From Silene conica (Eukaryota; Streptophyta; Magnoliopsida; Caryophyllales; Caryophyllaceae), in contig CM055314.2 in the NCBI GenBank assembly GCA_029255685.2, positions 7,582,399 to 7,646,398 on the forward strand: a DNA stretch of 64,000 nucleotides, given 5' to 3'. The position numbers and the translations under genes are program-made. Below are positions 45,908-57,903 of this stretch, piece after piece (position 1 is the stretch's first letter; the number at the start of each line of letters is the position of its first letter). The notes under the pieces were generated by a model that was not told the origin of the DNA, ran no database searches, and saw only the letters and a program-made list of their open reading frames with translations.

Positions 45908-46583
45908 GATGATGGCAAGTCTCTCTTAGATTTTGTGTCTAAGTGTATGTTCCCTCTCAATATAATAAGGGTCATTCATAGCAAAGATTAACTTAGGGTT
46001 TCTATCTTCTATCTAAACCATATCCTTTAAGAACCCTAAGAGACAATGAATTACGACAAGGAGCAAGCTTAGGCAAATTCACAACCAAGCCGAAAATACT
46101 AATCTAAGTCGCATTTTCCCCCTTTTGACATCATCGAAAAGACAAGAACAAAGACATAAAACGACTAGAATAATATACTTCGAAACATGAATAAGCATGC
46201 ACCAAAGACGTAATACACAAACACAAAACAATATCATACGTAAACAAGTACGAATGAAAGAAGAATCCACAACCAAGCCGAAAATACTATGCCAATGGGC
46301 CGAATGATAATACAAGTAATAGAAAATTGGGCCGGCAAAGGGTTTAGTTTAAATTGGTCGCGGATTGAGTAAAATATAGGATCAAGTTCAATTTGGGCCA
46401 TGGATTAACCAAAACAAGAGATGAAGTTGTTAGTTGGGCTACGGTAAAGAAAAAGTTTAAGAAGTCCATTCCGGATTTAACCACAACCACCGAAAAACGA
46501 GACAAATGGATGAACAGAGTATCAACATAGTAATCTGAGCACGAACACCAACCTTCTCAACTCTCTTATCAAATTTTTTTTTT

Positions 46584-47157
46584 TTATTTTTTTTTTATTA
46601 TTATTATTATTTTTATCCACGCCCTTAACACGGCTTCACAACTTGGATTGCCACAACTACCGCTACCACCCATGCTTTCCTTCTCCTTTTTAACTTCATA
46701 TAAACCAAGAATCCCATCCACCTTAGCATCCAATCCCTCAAATGATGGAGAAACATTCGGTTTTTGTTCACCACCTATTCTTTTACCAAAAGTTAAATCA
46801 ATGCCATCAAAGTAAATACCCATGAGCTGGAGTATTTTGTCACACATACGGTTTCTCGGTATGACTCCACAACTCGCATCATCAACGACTCCTTTCTTAA
46901 GCAATAACTTCGACACCCAAAATTGTCGAGCACACCTTTTCTTTAACCAATACATTAGAGACATGACAAATCTTGAAACAAATCAACGAAGCTAAAATTA
47001 CCTTCGTCCCTTCCAACCGATTGTACAACACCATAGCTTCACAACAAGAGAGTTTGTCCCCGACCAACCAATTGAACTCCGGCGAATACTCATGGACTAT
47101 AGGTGAGTCTTGGTTAAGTTTATGATGTTTCCCGGTGTCGGTTGTCGGAATGGACAC
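46584..47157 (-). pseudogene. Decayed ORF in the env position of the young Copia
   Basis: Two overlapping minus-strand frames (46897-47157, then 46584-46964) contain HEYSPEFNWLVGDKLSCCEA, LYNRLEGTKVILASLICFKI and GVVDDASCGVIPRNRMCDKI. They resemble the extra ORF after pol in some plant retrotransposons (SIRE/Athila-type 'putative plant transposon protein'). A frame change near 46930 and missing flanks indicate a relic. It is described only; function unknown. Confidence 0.5.
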
Positions 47158-47669
47158 GGAGATGGGTTTTGGGGACGGTGGAGGTGATGGTGTGAGCGAG
47201 TGGCGTGTTATGGCAGCATGATGGTTTAAAAAGTTGGGTTTAAGTTTTAATCGGATTTTAATGGAGTTTGGTGATTTTATTTTGGAGGTTTTGTGAGGGT
47301 GAGGTAATTATTTGGGGATTTGAGTTTGTTCGTGAGATGACATGTGGTAGGGGGTGTGGGGTAGCTTGAGACAGGGTTTAGGTGTATAATAAGGTAAGAT
47401 ATGTTTTTCCCTTTTTTTTTATTTGAATAATATGTATTATTACTATTATATAGGTGTATATATTGTAGGTTTGATCATAATATATGACGTAATATTTTTG
47501 TGAGATTCGGTTGTGCACACATACATACATGAATTGCATAACATAATTATGTTCACATAATTTATCATCGAATACATACATACACATGCAGCGAAGTATA
47601 CGGACACAGTCATATAATCTCATCTAAACTGTAGTTAATCATTGGGTTATTTTTGCTTTTAAGATTTGA

Positions 47670-50600
47670 TTAGGTGCCACCGATTAAACCAATTTCCAAT
47701 CGCAAAGTCTCAAAACGTTCTCTAGCCAATGGTTTAGTGAAGATATCTGCCCATTGTTTTTCCGTACTACAAAATTCCAATTTTATATTTTTCTTTTCAA
47801 CATGGTCTCTTAGAAAGTGGTGTCTAATTTCAATATGTTTAGTTCTCGAGTGCTGGGCTGAGTTTTTAGATATAATAATAGCACTCGTATTATCACATAG
47901 TATAGGCACACATCCAACATCAACACCATAATCATGTAGTTGTTGCTTTAACCATAAAAGTTGAGAACATACCAGTGCGGCTGCAATATATTCTGCTTCA
48001 GCAGTGGAGAGGGCGACAAAATTTTGTTTCTTGGATCCCCAAGATATAATACAAGGACCTACAAAGGTAGCAAGTCCGGAGGTACTTTTTATGTCTAAGG
48101 AGCATCCTGCATAATCCGCATTTGAATACCCTACTAGATTAAAGTTGCAGTCCGTGAGATACCATAGATATAATTTTGAGGTTCCAATTAGGTATCTTAA
48201 TATTCTTTTAACTGCAATCATGTGTGATTCTTTTGGTGCAGATTGGAATCTCGCACAAACACAGACACTAAACATTATATCTGTACGACTTGCTGTAAGA
48301 TAAAGAAGTGAGCCAATCATACCTCGGTAAGTTGTTTCGTCTACAGACTTACCATCTTCGTCTTTGGTTAACTTCTTATCTGTGACCATTGGAGTAGGCA
48401 TTGCATGAGAGGTTTCCATTCCGAATTTCTTTAGCAACTCCTTGACGTATTTCTGTTGATGAACTTTGATTCCTTCTTCAGTTTGTTGTATTTGAAGTCC
48501 AAGGAAGAACTTTAGTTCTCCCATCATACTCATCTCGAACTCAGAAGTCATCAACTCAGAGAAGTACTTGCACAACTTTTTATTAGTTGAGCCAAAAATA
48601 ATATCGTCAACATAGATCTGAACGACTAGTAGATCTGAGTTTTCGCTTTTAAGAAATAGGGTTTTATCCACAGATCCTCTCTTGAATCCACTTTCCAATA
48701 GGAACTTTGATAATCTGTCGTACCATGCCCTAGGTGCTTGTTTCAAGCCATAGAGAGCTTTGTCCAATTTGAATACATGATCCTTGAGTTTGCTGTCAGG
48801 AAATCCAGGAGGTTGTTCAACAAATACTTCCTCTTGGAGATAGCCATTAAGAAAGGCAGTCTTAACGTCCATCTGAAAAAGCTTCATTCCCTTGTGTGCT
48901 GCAAATGCAATGAGTAGTCTTATTGCCTCAAGACGAGCAACAGGAGCAAATGTTTCGTCATAATCGATCCCTTCCTGTTGATTGTATCCTTGAACCACTA
49001 GTCTGGCCTTATTTCGCACAATGACTCCAGTGTCATCCAGTTTGTTTCTGAATACCCATCTAGTTCCAATGACAGTTCTGTCCTTAGGTCGAGGAACAAG
49101 ATGCCAAACTTTGTTTCTTTCAAATTGCTGGAGTTCTTCTTGCATGGCAACTATCCAGTCTGGTTCTGCGAGAGCTTCCTTGATATTTGAAGGTTCAATG
49201 GTGGAGAGAAAGGAGTAGAATGAGCAAAAGTTATTTAAGCTCCTTCGAGTTTGAACTCCATCTGTCAGGCTTCCTATGACATTGTTCAAAGGATGAGAGC
49301 CTTTGTATCTCCAGTTGCTTGATTGATTATTAGCATTGCCTGAACTTGACTCGGGATCTTGACTTGTTCCCCCTGAATCCAAACCTGGGTTTATAGTAGG
49401 GTCAGATATAACTCTGGCCTCTTCCCTTTGGTTTTGATTCAAAGTTACAGCTTCATTAGCTGTAACTCTGGGTTCCAAGTCATTGGTTTGAGAGTTATCT
49501 ACAGTATCATCAACTGTAGTTTCATCTCTCGCACCATTTTCTCCCAAGTTGAGTTCATCATGAGTTCCTTGAGGTTCTCCTTCTTCAATTTCCATTTCAG
49601 GAGGATCTTCCCTTGATAACCTGAAATCAGGTTCATCTAGGTTTTCCTCTATATCCTGTAATGACTTATCGAAGACATTATTTTCATCAAAGATAACATG
49701 AATACTTTCCTCTATGCATAACGTACATTTGTTAAAAACTTTGTAGGCTTTACTATGATCTGAATATCCTATAAAGATTGCTTCATCACTTCTAGGGTCG
49801 AATTTGCTTAATCTGTTTTTACCATTGTTGTGAACAAAGCATTTACTACCAAAACATCTTAAATGAGATATGTTTGGTTTACGACCTCGAAGAAGTTCAT
49901 AAGGAGTCTTTTTAAGAATAGGTCTAATCATAGCACGGTTATGAATATAACAGGCTGTACTTATAGCCTCAGCCCAAAAGTTTCTAGGTAGGCCACTACA
50001 AAGAAGCATTGTTCTAGCCATGTCTTCTAGGGTTCTGTTCATTCGTTCTACGACTCCATTTTGTTGTGGGGTTCTAGGGGCCGAGAAGTTATGTCCAACA
50101 CCATTGGTTTTACAGAACTCAATAAAAGCATGATTGTCGAACTCAGTTCCATGGTCAGTACGGATTGTTACTAGGTTTGATTTATATTTGTTTTGAACAA
50201 GTTTCATGAGACTAACAAATTCATCAAATGTTTCGTCTTTAGAATGGAGAAAGATTGGCCAAACAAATCTAGAGTAATCATCGACTAGAACGAAAACGTA
50301 CCTGGAACCACCTCCGCTTCTTACCTTCATAGGGCCACATAGATCCATGTGTACTAGTTCAAGAACTTGTTCTGTGCTTACCACTCTTTTTGGCTTAAAG
50401 GATGATCTGACGTGTTTACATCGTGCACATGTGTCACACATCTTTTCTTGATCAAATTTGATCTTTGGAAGACCTTCGACCAAGTCCCATCTTTTCATCT
50501 TACTTAGAATAGGTGAGCTAATATGACCAAATCTCTTGTGCCATAGACATGGATCATCTAACGTAACTTTCATGCATGATAGAGAATTAGTAGGTACAAC

Positions 50601-50987
50601 ATTTAAATCAATCATATAAACATTTTTCATCCTGTGACCTTCAAGTATTACTTTACTGGTGCCTTCTAAGATTATACGACATATATCTGAATGAAAAACC
50701 ACTTTATTTCCTTTGTCACATAATTGAGATATACTGATAAGATTGTGTTTGAGACCACTTACAAGGTATACATCATTTATAGTATGAGAGGATGAAATAC
50801 CTATCTTACCAATTCCGATGATCTTTCCCTTTTTGTTATCACCAAATGTGACTTTACCTCCATCAAAGGGTTTAAGGTTTTGGAATAGATTTACATCACC
50901 TGTCATATGTCTTGAGCATCCACTGTCGAGATACCATAGGTTGTTTTCCTTGGCGACAAACTGCACGAATAATTTCAAAGACAGGAT
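47670..50987 (-). CDS. pol: Young Copia pol: protease, integrase, reverse transcriptase, RNase H
   Basis: The uninterrupted frame of about 1100 codons contains, in order: an aspartic protease ([13 protein letters not shown]); the GAG-pre-integrase HHCC region ([19 protein letters not shown]); the integrase core with D in VHMDLCGP, D in IRTDHGTEF and E in [10 protein letters not shown]; the Copia reverse transcriptase ([31 protein letters not shown]); and RNase H ([38 protein letters not shown]). The frame opens after a TAA at 50988-50990, overlaps the end of gag by about 13 nt in the -1 frame, and has no ATG before the protease. Translation therefore probably depends on frameshifting or another mechanism. 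No stop or shift is visible inside. Confidence 0.96.
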   Translation of the reverse strand: MLSLKLFVQFVAKENNLWYLDSGCSRHMTGDVNLFQNLKPFDGGKVTFGDNKKGKIIGIGKIGISSSHTINDVYLVSGLKHNLISISQLCDKGNKVVFHSDICRIILEGTSKVILEGHRMKNVYMIDLNVVPTNSLSCMKVTLDDPCLWHKRFGHISSPILSKMKRWDLVEGLPKIKFDQEKMCDTCARCKHVRSSFKPKRVVSTEQVLELVHMDLCGPMKVRSGGGSRYVFVLVDDYSRFVWPIFLHSKDETFDEFVSLMKLVQNKYKSNLVTIRTDHGTEFDNHAFIEFCKTNGVGHNFSAPRTPQQNGVVERMNRTLEDMARTMLLCSGLPRNFWAEAISTACYIHNRAMIRPILKKTPYELLRGRKPNISHLRCFGSKCFVHNNGKNRLSKFDPRSDEAIFIGYSDHSKAYKVFNKCTLCIEESIHVIFDENNVFDKSLQDIEENLDEPDFRLSREDPPEMEIEEGEPQGTHDELNLGENGARDETTVDDTVDNSQTNDLEPRVTANEAVTLNQNQREEARVISDPTINPGLDSGGTSQDPESSSGNANNQSSNWRYKGSHPLNNVIGSLTDGVQTRRSLNNFCSFYSFLSTIEPSNIKEALAEPDWIVAMQEELQQFERNKVWHLVPRPKDRTVIGTRWVFRNKLDDTGVIVRNKARLVVQGYNQQEGIDYDETFAPVARLEAIRLLIAFAAHKGMKLFQMDVKTAFLNGYLQEEVFVEQPPGFPDSKLKDHVFKLDKALYGLKQAPRAWYDRLSKFLLESGFKRGSVDKTLFLKSENSDLLVVQIYVDDIIFGSTNKKLCKYFSELMTSEFEMSMMGELKFFLGLQIQQTEEGIKVHQQKYVKELLKKFGMETSHAMPTPMVTDKKLTKDEDGKSVDETTYRGMIGSLLYLTASRTDIMFSVCVCARFQSAPKESHMIAVKRILRYLIGTSKLYLWYLTDCNFNLVGYSNADYAGCSLDIKSTSGLATFVGPCIISWGSKKQNFVALSTAEAEYIAAALVCSQLLWLKQQLHDYGVDVGCVPILCDNTSAIIISKNSAQHSRTKHIEIRHHFLRDHVEKKNIKLEFCSTEKQWADIFTKPLARERFETLRLEIGLIGGT
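49444..49466. repeat. GTTACAGCT-tcatt-AGCTGTAAC hairpin in pol
   Basis: 9-bp perfect arms and a 5-nt loop. It is the same structure as the gag hairpins at 51843-51865 and 51906-51928 (GTTATAGCT/AGCTATAAC), with both arms changed together. Confidence 0.85.
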
Positions 50988-53350
50988 TTAGGTACCAAAG
51001 CATACTTGGGTCCTTTGTTGTTAGTAATCACAAATACATCTTCCTTTTTAACCCAAACTTGTCTTACATAGGTCTTTCTATATTGGTAGTAGTTGGGTTT
51101 AGATGTTCTTGCGTAAGTCTTAGTTTGGACTCTTGGTGACCAATTTTTGTGTGTTGTTTGAGGAGTTTGTTTGGTTCTATTTTTCTTTTCCTCGTAGTCA
51201 AATGTCATGTCATAGAACCATCTGTGGTCAATGTTTCTTTCCTCAGTTTTGTCATCATCACTATCAGAGACAGAAATAATGTCGTTTGGAATTCCTAAGG
51301 ATTTAACAAACTTGACTCCGGTTTTAAAGTCTTGTGCGTGTTTCACACAGTTTTCTCGGAGGTGTCCAGTATGGCCACAATAAGTGCATATTAAATACTC
51401 AGGAAGGTCGGCATATTTTCTTCTTCTAAAGTCTCTGTCTGTTGGGCTTTGCTTACACTTTGAGTGATCCCTTCTTCCATAACACTCGTGACCTAATCCC
51501 ATCTTCATGTTGTTGTCGGATTGTTCAGTTAGGAAGTTTAGAACGTTAGTGCTTCCTTCCCATTTGTCGTGAACTTTCCGAGCATGAAGAAGGAGGTCCT
51601 TTAAGGAGTCTATTTCTTTCTTACATTCACTATGGTCAGTGTTGCTAGACTCTTTTAGGTTTTGAATGTCTCTATGAAAGTCGGACACAATTTTGGCATG
51701 TTCCTTCTTGATTTTAGATAGATTGAATTCTAGATCCATAATTTTGCTTTCGAGGATCTCAACTTCTTCTAGATGAGTCTCATCTTCGACCATAACCGAA
51801 GATTTTGACTTTAGAAGCTCATTAGCCTTTCTTAAATCTGAAGTTATAGCTTTATTAGCTATAACTTTGGATTGAAGCTCTTTGATGTTGAGTTTCAGTT
51901 TTGAGGTTATAGCTTCATTAGCTATAACTTTAGACTCAAGAACCTTTTTCTCAGACATAACTGCTTCCAACTTAGCATTGGCTTCAATGCTTATTTTGGA
52001 TTTCAGTTTCTTAGCTTTGGCTTTCAGAAGTTGATTTTCCTCAGCAATATCGAGGATCTGTTCCTTCAAATCATCTAATTCAAGGCTTTGCTCATGACAT
52101 TGGTCTAGGGTTTCCTCAAAGTATTTAATTAATATAGCCTTAGATAGATTTTTAACTTGACTTTTGAGTTGAAGAAAATTTACCTCTTCATCGTCGTCTG
52201 AGTCGGATTCTCCAAGGAGACACATATGAGATGCTTCATCTTCATCGTTGTCGTCTGAGATTAGATCTAGGCTGACGTTGCTTAGGCACAAGTGTGCTAC
52301 CTCTTCTTCTTCAGAGTCCTCGTCATTCTCGGATTCTAATTCTCCCCAGCATGACGCAAGCATTACTTTCTTGAACTCCGTTTTGGTCTTTTCTCTTTTT
52401 GACTTGTCTTTGATTTTGTCCCAGTTTGGACAATCTTTGATCATATGATCTTGTTGACCACACTTAAAACATCCCTTTTTGAAGAATGTTTGTTTGGTGT
52501 CAGCTTTCCTTTTGTCAACTGTTTTGTTATTGGGGTTTTTGTATCTTCCTTCAAAAACCGCTTTCTTGAATCGTCTCGCGAATAGAACTGTTTCGTCTTC
52601 AAGTTCTTCTTCGCATACTTCGCTTGTGGAGGCTTGTAGAACGACTCCCTTTCCTTTGGAATCGTCATCATCCTTGTTTAGCATGATCTCATGAGCCATT
52701 AGAGATCCGATAAGTTCTTGGTAAGTGATCTGAGATAGATCTCTTGCTTCTTCTATAGCTGTGACCTTTGGTTGCCACTTTTTGGTGAGACTCCTGAGAA
52801 TCTTTCGAATGATATCCTCAGAATCGATCTTTCTACCAAGGTTCCGCAGTTCATTAATAATACAGGAAAATCGTGCAGACATGCTATCAATAGATTCATT
52901 CTTTTCCATATTGAAAAGTTCATATCTTTGAATAAGCAAATCTATACGATGTTTCCTGACTGCGGATGTTCCTTCGTAGGCAAGTTCGAGACTATCCCAT
53001 ATTTCCTTAGCGGAACTACAAGATGAGAATCTATCAAATTCTGAGGTTATCATACCGTTCTGTAGGAGGCTCATGGCCTTAGAGTTTTTCTCTGCAATTT
53101 TGTAGTCACTTTCCACATAATCGCTTTCCATCTTTTCATAGGTTGTTCCATTTGCGGCGGCGACCAAAATTTTCTTTGGTCCGGTTTGGATGATCTTCCA
53201 ACATTCCCAATCACATCCCTTGATGTAATGAGTCATCATATTCTTCCATAGACTATAGTTTTTGCCATCGAAGATAGGGCACTTGAGATGCTTGGAGTCC
53301 ATTGTTGAAAGAGTATATAATATAGAATCAATAGAAGGATCAAAACTCAC
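50975..53350 (-). CDS. gag: Young Copia gag, 791 aa
   Basis: The ATG at 53348-53350 lies about 40 nt inside the 5' LTR. The protein starts with the Copia gag N-terminus ([20 protein letters not shown]) and the UBN2 region ([20 protein letters not shown]). Zinc knuckle 1 is [14 protein letters not shown]. It then has acidic stretches and a long Lys/Glu/Leu coiled coil. Zinc knuckle 2 is [14 protein letters not shown]. Both knuckles are CX2CX4HX4C. Within the coiled coil the words [10 protein letters not shown] and [10 protein letters not shown] repeat, encoded by palindromic DNA. It is longer than most Copia gags, consistent with the SIRE branch. Intact. Confidence 0.96.
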   Translation of the reverse strand: MSFDPSIDSILYTLSTMDSKHLKCPIFDGKNYSLWKNMMTHYIKGCDWECWKIIQTGPKKILVAAANGTTYEKMESDYVESDYKIAEKNSKAMSLLQNGMITSEFDRFSSCSSAKEIWDSLELAYEGTSAVRKHRIDLLIQRYELFNMEKNESIDSMSARFSCIINELRNLGRKIDSEDIIRKILRSLTKKWQPKVTAIEEARDLSQITYQELIGSLMAHEIMLNKDDDDSKGKGVVLQASTSEVCEEELEDETVLFARRFKKAVFEGRYKNPNNKTVDKRKADTKQTFFKKGCFKCGQQDHMIKDCPNWDKIKDKSKREKTKTEFKKVMLASCWGELESENDEDSEEEEVAHLCLSNVSLDLISDDNDEDEASHMCLLGESDSDDDEEVNFLQLKSQVKNLSKAILIKYFEETLDQCHEQSLELDDLKEQILDIAEENQLLKAKAKKLKSKISIEANAKLEAVMSEKKVLESKVIANEAITSKLKLNIKELQSKVIANKAITSDLRKANELLKSKSSVMVEDETHLEEVEILESKIMDLEFNLSKIKKEHAKIVSDFHRDIQNLKESSNTDHSECKKEIDSLKDLLLHARKVHDKWEGSTNVLNFLTEQSDNNMKMGLGHECYGRRDHSKCKQSPTDRDFRRRKYADLPEYLICTYCGHTGHLRENCVKHAQDFKTGVKFVKSLGIPNDIISVSDSDDDKTEERNIDHRWFYDMTFDYEEKKNRTKQTPQTTHKNWSPRVQTKTYARTSKPNYYQYRKTYVRQVWVKKEDVFVITNNKGPKYALVPKSCL
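51843..51928. repeat. Two GTTATAGCT-(5)-AGCTATAAC hairpins in gag
   Basis: Copies at 51843-51865 (loop TTATT) and 51906-51928 (loop TCATT) encode VIANKAIT and VIANEAIT. The LTRs contain the same arms with a 3-nt loop at 45604-45624 and 54571-54591. Confidence 0.88.
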
Positions 53351-53377
53351 GCGGCTAGGCGATCAAGAGCACGAGGC

Positions 53378-53389
53378 TCTGATACCAAT
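53378..53389 (-). promoter_or_regulatory. Primer-binding site of the young Copia
   Basis: On the minus strand, ATTGGTATCAGAGCC follows the LTR end. TGGTATCAGAGC is the standard initiator tRNA-Met complement used by plant Copia elements. The pairing stretch covers about 53376-53387. Confidence 0.9.
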
Positions 53390-54860
53390 TGAAGAGTCTA
53401 TTGATATAATATACTCAAGAAGGGGGGGTTGAATTGAGTATGCCTTCTTTTTAAATCTTCTTCGATGTGTGTATGGTTGTATGATGATCTTCGAGTAGAA
53501 CAAATAATAAGGAGAGACACAATATTTTTGAAGTGGTTCAGTCTCACACTTTGAGACCTACGTCCACTATTCTCGATTAATAAAATTAGTACCAATTCTG
53601 GATTACAATTTTATCAACCCTACTCGTGCAACTTTGATGTTAGTCGCAACTCTATCTAGATACCGTTAAATATCTAGCTATGTCAAGTACCGTTAAATAC
53701 TTGACTACAATGAGTACCGTTAAATACTCGATCTATCTTACGCTAATAAGATATGTCTTCAATGAGTTTCTTCTAGTTCACAATCTTGAATGAATAAGAT
53801 CAATGCTTGAGCACTTGAATCTTGATATGAATATGACAATTAAAGCTCGGATCTTGAAGAAATAATAACGTCGACGGTTTTCTCGATTCTTGTGCAAGTG
53901 TGTATGATTTCGTGATCTTCAATGTTTCACAAGTGTTCTATTTATATAGAATTATGTCTAGGTTATTAAACCCTAGATGATATAGGAATATTACTAAAAC
54001 TAGAATTCTAGTCTTTATGTAATACTACCATAAATCTAATCTTAATTGATTTAGGAAAGATTTAATAAGATACTTTAGGTATTATATAAGGAATCAATTT
54101 CCTAATTCATATTTAGGAAAGATCTTATATAATAAATAAATAGTAACCTTATTAAAAGTAACTTCCTAAACCTTGTCAAAATATAATGAATTATATTCCA
54201 TAATATAATCTAGTTTGTTTTTAGGATATCTAAATAAATACATATTTATTTATTTAATCCAATCCCACACGTTTTATGGAATGTGTCATAGTACACATTT
54301 TCCAAAATCGTTTCAAACAATATTTAGATTATATTATTTTGACAATTATGGTTATATAAAAATCCTTAGTTTATTAGTAATAAATAATTATCTCATAAGA
54401 AAATTATTTATTCCTATTTGACTAAAAGATATTTTATATTACCATATTAAGATTAATAATTCTATATTCCAAAAATAGAATACTAATTAGCCATTAAATA
54501 ATCACGACGACTTTGGAAACCAAAATCGTTTCAACCATCACAAATCTTTCGACCATTTCTTCTTTCTGGAGTTATAGCTACGAGCTATAACTTGAATCAA
54601 TCTCATACTAAAGCTATAGTTGATAAGTATAACTTTAGTTCATTATATGCACTTGTGATCTTCATCTAATCTTCGATTAGTCAATCCTTTGACTAAAGTA
54701 CTTGAATCTTTTATACTTGATTGATGAGATCTCTTAATCTAATCTTCTGTACACTTAGCACACGATTATACGCACGAGTATATAATATACATGGCTAGAC
54801 TTGTCATTATCAAAGCATAAACATACATACTTAATATATATTTGAATACATGGTTCAACA
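53390..54860 (-). repeat. 5' LTR of the young Copia (1471 bp)
   Basis: Same borders and content as the left LTR; four fewer G in the run at about 53422. It contains the stem-loop set at 53656-53729 and the hairpin at 54571-54591. Confidence 0.97.
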
Positions 54861-54865
54861 AAACT

Positions 54866-56500
54866 GCTGTTGTTGCTGATCCTCCTAATGTTTGGAGCAG
54901 AGATTCCAAGAAATCAAAAGTTGACAGATCCAGTTTCTTCTGTGATCATTGTCAGAAAGGAGGACATACTATTGATTACTGTTGGACATACAAGCAATGG
55001 TTGAAGACTCATGGTGCTAAGAATAAACAGTCTTCTGAAAAACCTGCTATGTCTAAGAAGATCACTGCAAATGTTGTTGAAACCAGGGGTTATGATGCTG
55101 AGACTCCTCTTGATGGCACCACCAGTCAGTCTTCTATGACTGATCCATCCTTTGTTCAAGCTGTTGCTAGGGAACTATTCAAAATGCAGTCTCAATCTTC
55201 TGTTTCTGATACTGCTGGACCATTTGCAGGTATGATCTATGCATCTACTGCCTTGGTCTCTTCCTCTAATTCCTATTCTCCCTGTTGGATAGTGGATTCA
55301 GGAGCCTCTGATCACATGGCTTCTGAATACAAATTGTTTAAATCTTTTAAACAATTGTCTAAACCTTTAGCCATTACCTTACCTGATGGACAAATGAAAT
55401 TGGTGCAGTTAGTTGGTGAGGTGTTCTTAATTGAAGACATAATCTTACATGATGTCCTTTACCTGCCTGATTTCAAGCGTAATCTTTTATCATTAGGTAG
55501 GCTTTTGTCTGACAACAGACTAATAGCTAATTTCACCTCTAATGAATGTTACATTCAGGCTCCTTCCACTAAACAGATTTTATGCAAAGGTTGGAAGGAA
55601 GATGGGATTTACAAGTTTGCAGTTACTGCTAAGTTTGTCTCCAATAAAAATTCCTCTAATTCGAATTTTTCTATGTCTGCTTCTGTTTCTTCAGACTGTG
55701 ATGTAGCTCTTTTTCATGCTAGATTGGGGCATAGTTCCCTAACCACTCTCAAGCATGTATTACCTAGTGTTGCTTTTAAAGAAACTGCTTCTATGCATTG
55801 TGACACATGTTTTTTGGCAAAACAACACAACTCTCCTTTTCCTACTAGTAATACTGTCACCACTCGTATTTTTGAGTTAATTCATGTTGACCTATGGGGG
55901 CCATATAGAGTTAAATCTCTAAGTGGAGCTGCCTATTTCCTCACTATAGTAGATGATTTTAGTAGAGTTACTTGGACCACTTTACTCAAAACTAAGGAGG
56001 CTGTGAGAAGTACCTTACAGAACTTTCTTTCATATGTTCATACTCAATTTCAAGTGACTGTTCTTCACTTGAGAAGTGACAATGGTACTGAGGTGGTTCA
56101 GGAGTAGTGTGGGCAGTTGTTACTTGATAAAGGCATTATTCATCAGAAAACTATCCCTGGCAACCCTCAACAAAATGGCACTGTTGAGAGGAAGCACAGA
56201 CATTTGCTAGAAACTGCCCGTGCATTAAGATTCCAAGGTCATTTACCTAAACAGTTCTGGGGTGATATGGTGTTGGCTGCTACTTATCTGATAAATCTTA
56301 TGCCTACCTCTGTTCTTAATTGGTCATCTCCTTTTGAAGTATTGTTCAAAAAACCTCCTGACTATAGTCATCTCCGGGTTGTTGGATGCCTTTGTTATGC
56401 TGCTCATAAGGTGGGAGACAAATTTGAGCCTAGATCTACTAGATGTATCTTTCCGGGCTATCCTTTTGCTCAGAAAAGGGTATAGGCTCTATGATATTGT
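54866..56500 (+). pseudogene. Older Copia element: zinc knuckle, protease, integrase (interrupted)
   Basis: The polyprotein resumes after the AAACT duplication with AVVADPPNVWSRDSKKSK. It has a zinc-knuckle-like CDHCQKGGHTIDYCW, the protease CWIVDSGASDHMAS, the pre-integrase ALFHARLGHSS and CDTCFLAKQH, and the integrase core with VDLWGPY and LRSDNGTE. A TAG at 56105-56107 interrupts the core. The same frame then continues with NPQQNGTVERKHRHLLETAR and PFEVLFKKPPDYSHLRVVGC. A shift near 56475 leads to KGYRLYDI, and homology ends near 56500. No reverse transcriptase follows, because other retroelement sequence replaces it. Dead copy. Confidence 0.9.
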
Positions 56501-56597
56501 GAAACACCCCAAGAGTATGAGAGGAAAGTTGTCCCACATCGGTAGAATGTGAGGCTTGTGATATGTTTATAATAGCTTCCACCCACCACTTAGTAAC
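56501..56597. other. Short unidentified retroelement-like fragment
   Basis: The sequence around AGTTGTCCCACATCGG and TGTTTATAATAGCTTCC looks like part of an LTR or TRIM of another element, wedged between the old Copia and the Athila-like LTR. Family not identified. Confidence 0.4.
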
Positions 56598-57886
56598 TGA
56601 CACCCGTCGTTGAGGGGTGCCAAAGATAAGATTTATAAAACCTCAGCTTAAACTCAGTTAGGATAAGTCAAGGGTCGAACCACAGAGAGACAGGGTAAAT
56701 TATGTTTGTAAATTTAAAGTCTATTGCAAGTAACCAAAAAAGGGGGGTTTGAAATGGGATTTTAACTAACAACTAAAGTAACAAAATAACAAGAAAATTA
56801 AGATAAGATAGAAAGGAGATTAGGAACTTTGGTTCCCCATGGTCAAAACAAGTCAATGAAGGGTAAAATAATCAAATAACACAATCCCAAGGAACAAAGA
56901 ATAAACCTTTAGGTCAAAATTCTACCCAATCCTTACGGTCTTAGGGTTCCTAGAAAAGCACTAAACTTTCGTCAAGGGCTATCCCAAAGTTGTTGTTAAA
57001 CTAATCCTAATAATCTTTCAATCCTAAGGATTAGTTCACCAACAACAATGGGGGATTGGTAATTTAATCATAAAACTTATCAAAGTCAAGTCTTTACATG
57101 GTTCCCCTAATTCCTAATCACAAGAATTAGCTATGCATACTTCTAATTATGAAACTAACAATTACTAAGAATATTAAAGAGATGAACATAATTAAAGAAG
57201 ACAATAAAAGGGAAAACATGAAATAAGAAATAACAACAAGATGAATAACAAGATTGAATTAAAAGGAAAGATTAATTATAACAAACTTACAACTTGAATG
57301 GAAATCCTAAGAACAAAGATGAAAGCTTGGTACCAAAAGTCTAACAATGGAGTTCTTCTACATAAAGTACTTGGTTAAAAATTACTAGGGTAAAAACTGC
57401 TTAACCTAATAGAAGAGTTTTGGTCTCCTTAAATAAGAAAATTACAAGATTAGGAAATCAGAAAATAAAACGGAAGTCTCGAAACAGGGTCTGGTCGGTC
57501 GACCTGTTTTCTCGGTCGGTCGACCGATTCTGCCAATGCGGACTTATTTTCTGCGAATTTGGGCTTCCGTGGAGAACTGGGCCTGTTTTCGTTCTTAACA
57601 TCGGTCGGTCGACCACTATAGCAGGTCGGTCGACCGCTCCTCTTTATTTTTAGCTTTGATCCGGCCCGATAATTATACTTGAATGTACCATCCGAATTAC
57701 TGCTCCAAAAACAGCTTCCAAAAGGCAAATAAGGCTTGGTTTTGCTTACTTCCGCGTATTCCTACATACAAAACATAAAATTGCCAAAGTAGACAGTTTC
57801 GGGAGAAAAAGCAACTAAAAGTCACGAAAGTGTAAGAAAATACGTGCCAAAAGAGTAAATAAAATGCATAAAATAGGCACGTATCA
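56598..57886 (-). repeat. 3' LTR of an Athila-like Ty3/Gypsy element (1289 bp)
   Basis: The plus strand starts TGACACCCGTCG and ends GGCACGTATCA. On the minus strand the LTR therefore reads TGATACGTGCC ... GGGTGTCA. It abuts a polypurine tract. It carries two twin GGTCGGTCGACC modules at 57493-57525 and 57603-57635. The partner LTR lies beyond the window end. Confidence 0.85.
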
Positions 57887-57903
57887 AACTCCCCAAACCA
57901 AAC
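57887..57903 (-). promoter_or_regulatory. Polypurine tract of the Athila-like element
   Basis: The minus-strand sequence GGTTTGGTTTGGGGAGTT abuts the LTR start TGATACG. Similar GGTTTGGGGAGG tracts recur at about 59312, 59553 and 59581. Confidence 0.8.

Larger units (their letters stand above)
44419..54860 (-). mobile_element. Young complete Copia LTR retrotransposon, 10.44 kb
   Basis: Two LTRs (44419-45893 and 53390-54860) enclose intact gag and pol frames on the minus strand. The element is flanked by the target duplication AAACT (44414-44418 and 54861-54865). Read side by side, the LTRs differ only by a G-run (11 versus 7) and two transitions near the right end, so the insertion is very recent. 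Coiled-coil gag with two zinc knuckles, a long LTR, and a decayed ORF after pol suggest the SIRE (Maximus) branch. It sits inside the gag gene of an older Copia element. Confidence 0.97.

Noticed and set aside
57450..57728. Peptide repeats such as VDRPRKQVDRP near the Athila-like LTR
   Set aside because: They come from the twin GGTCGGTCGACC modules. The modules occur in different frames and orientations, so coding is not the common factor.
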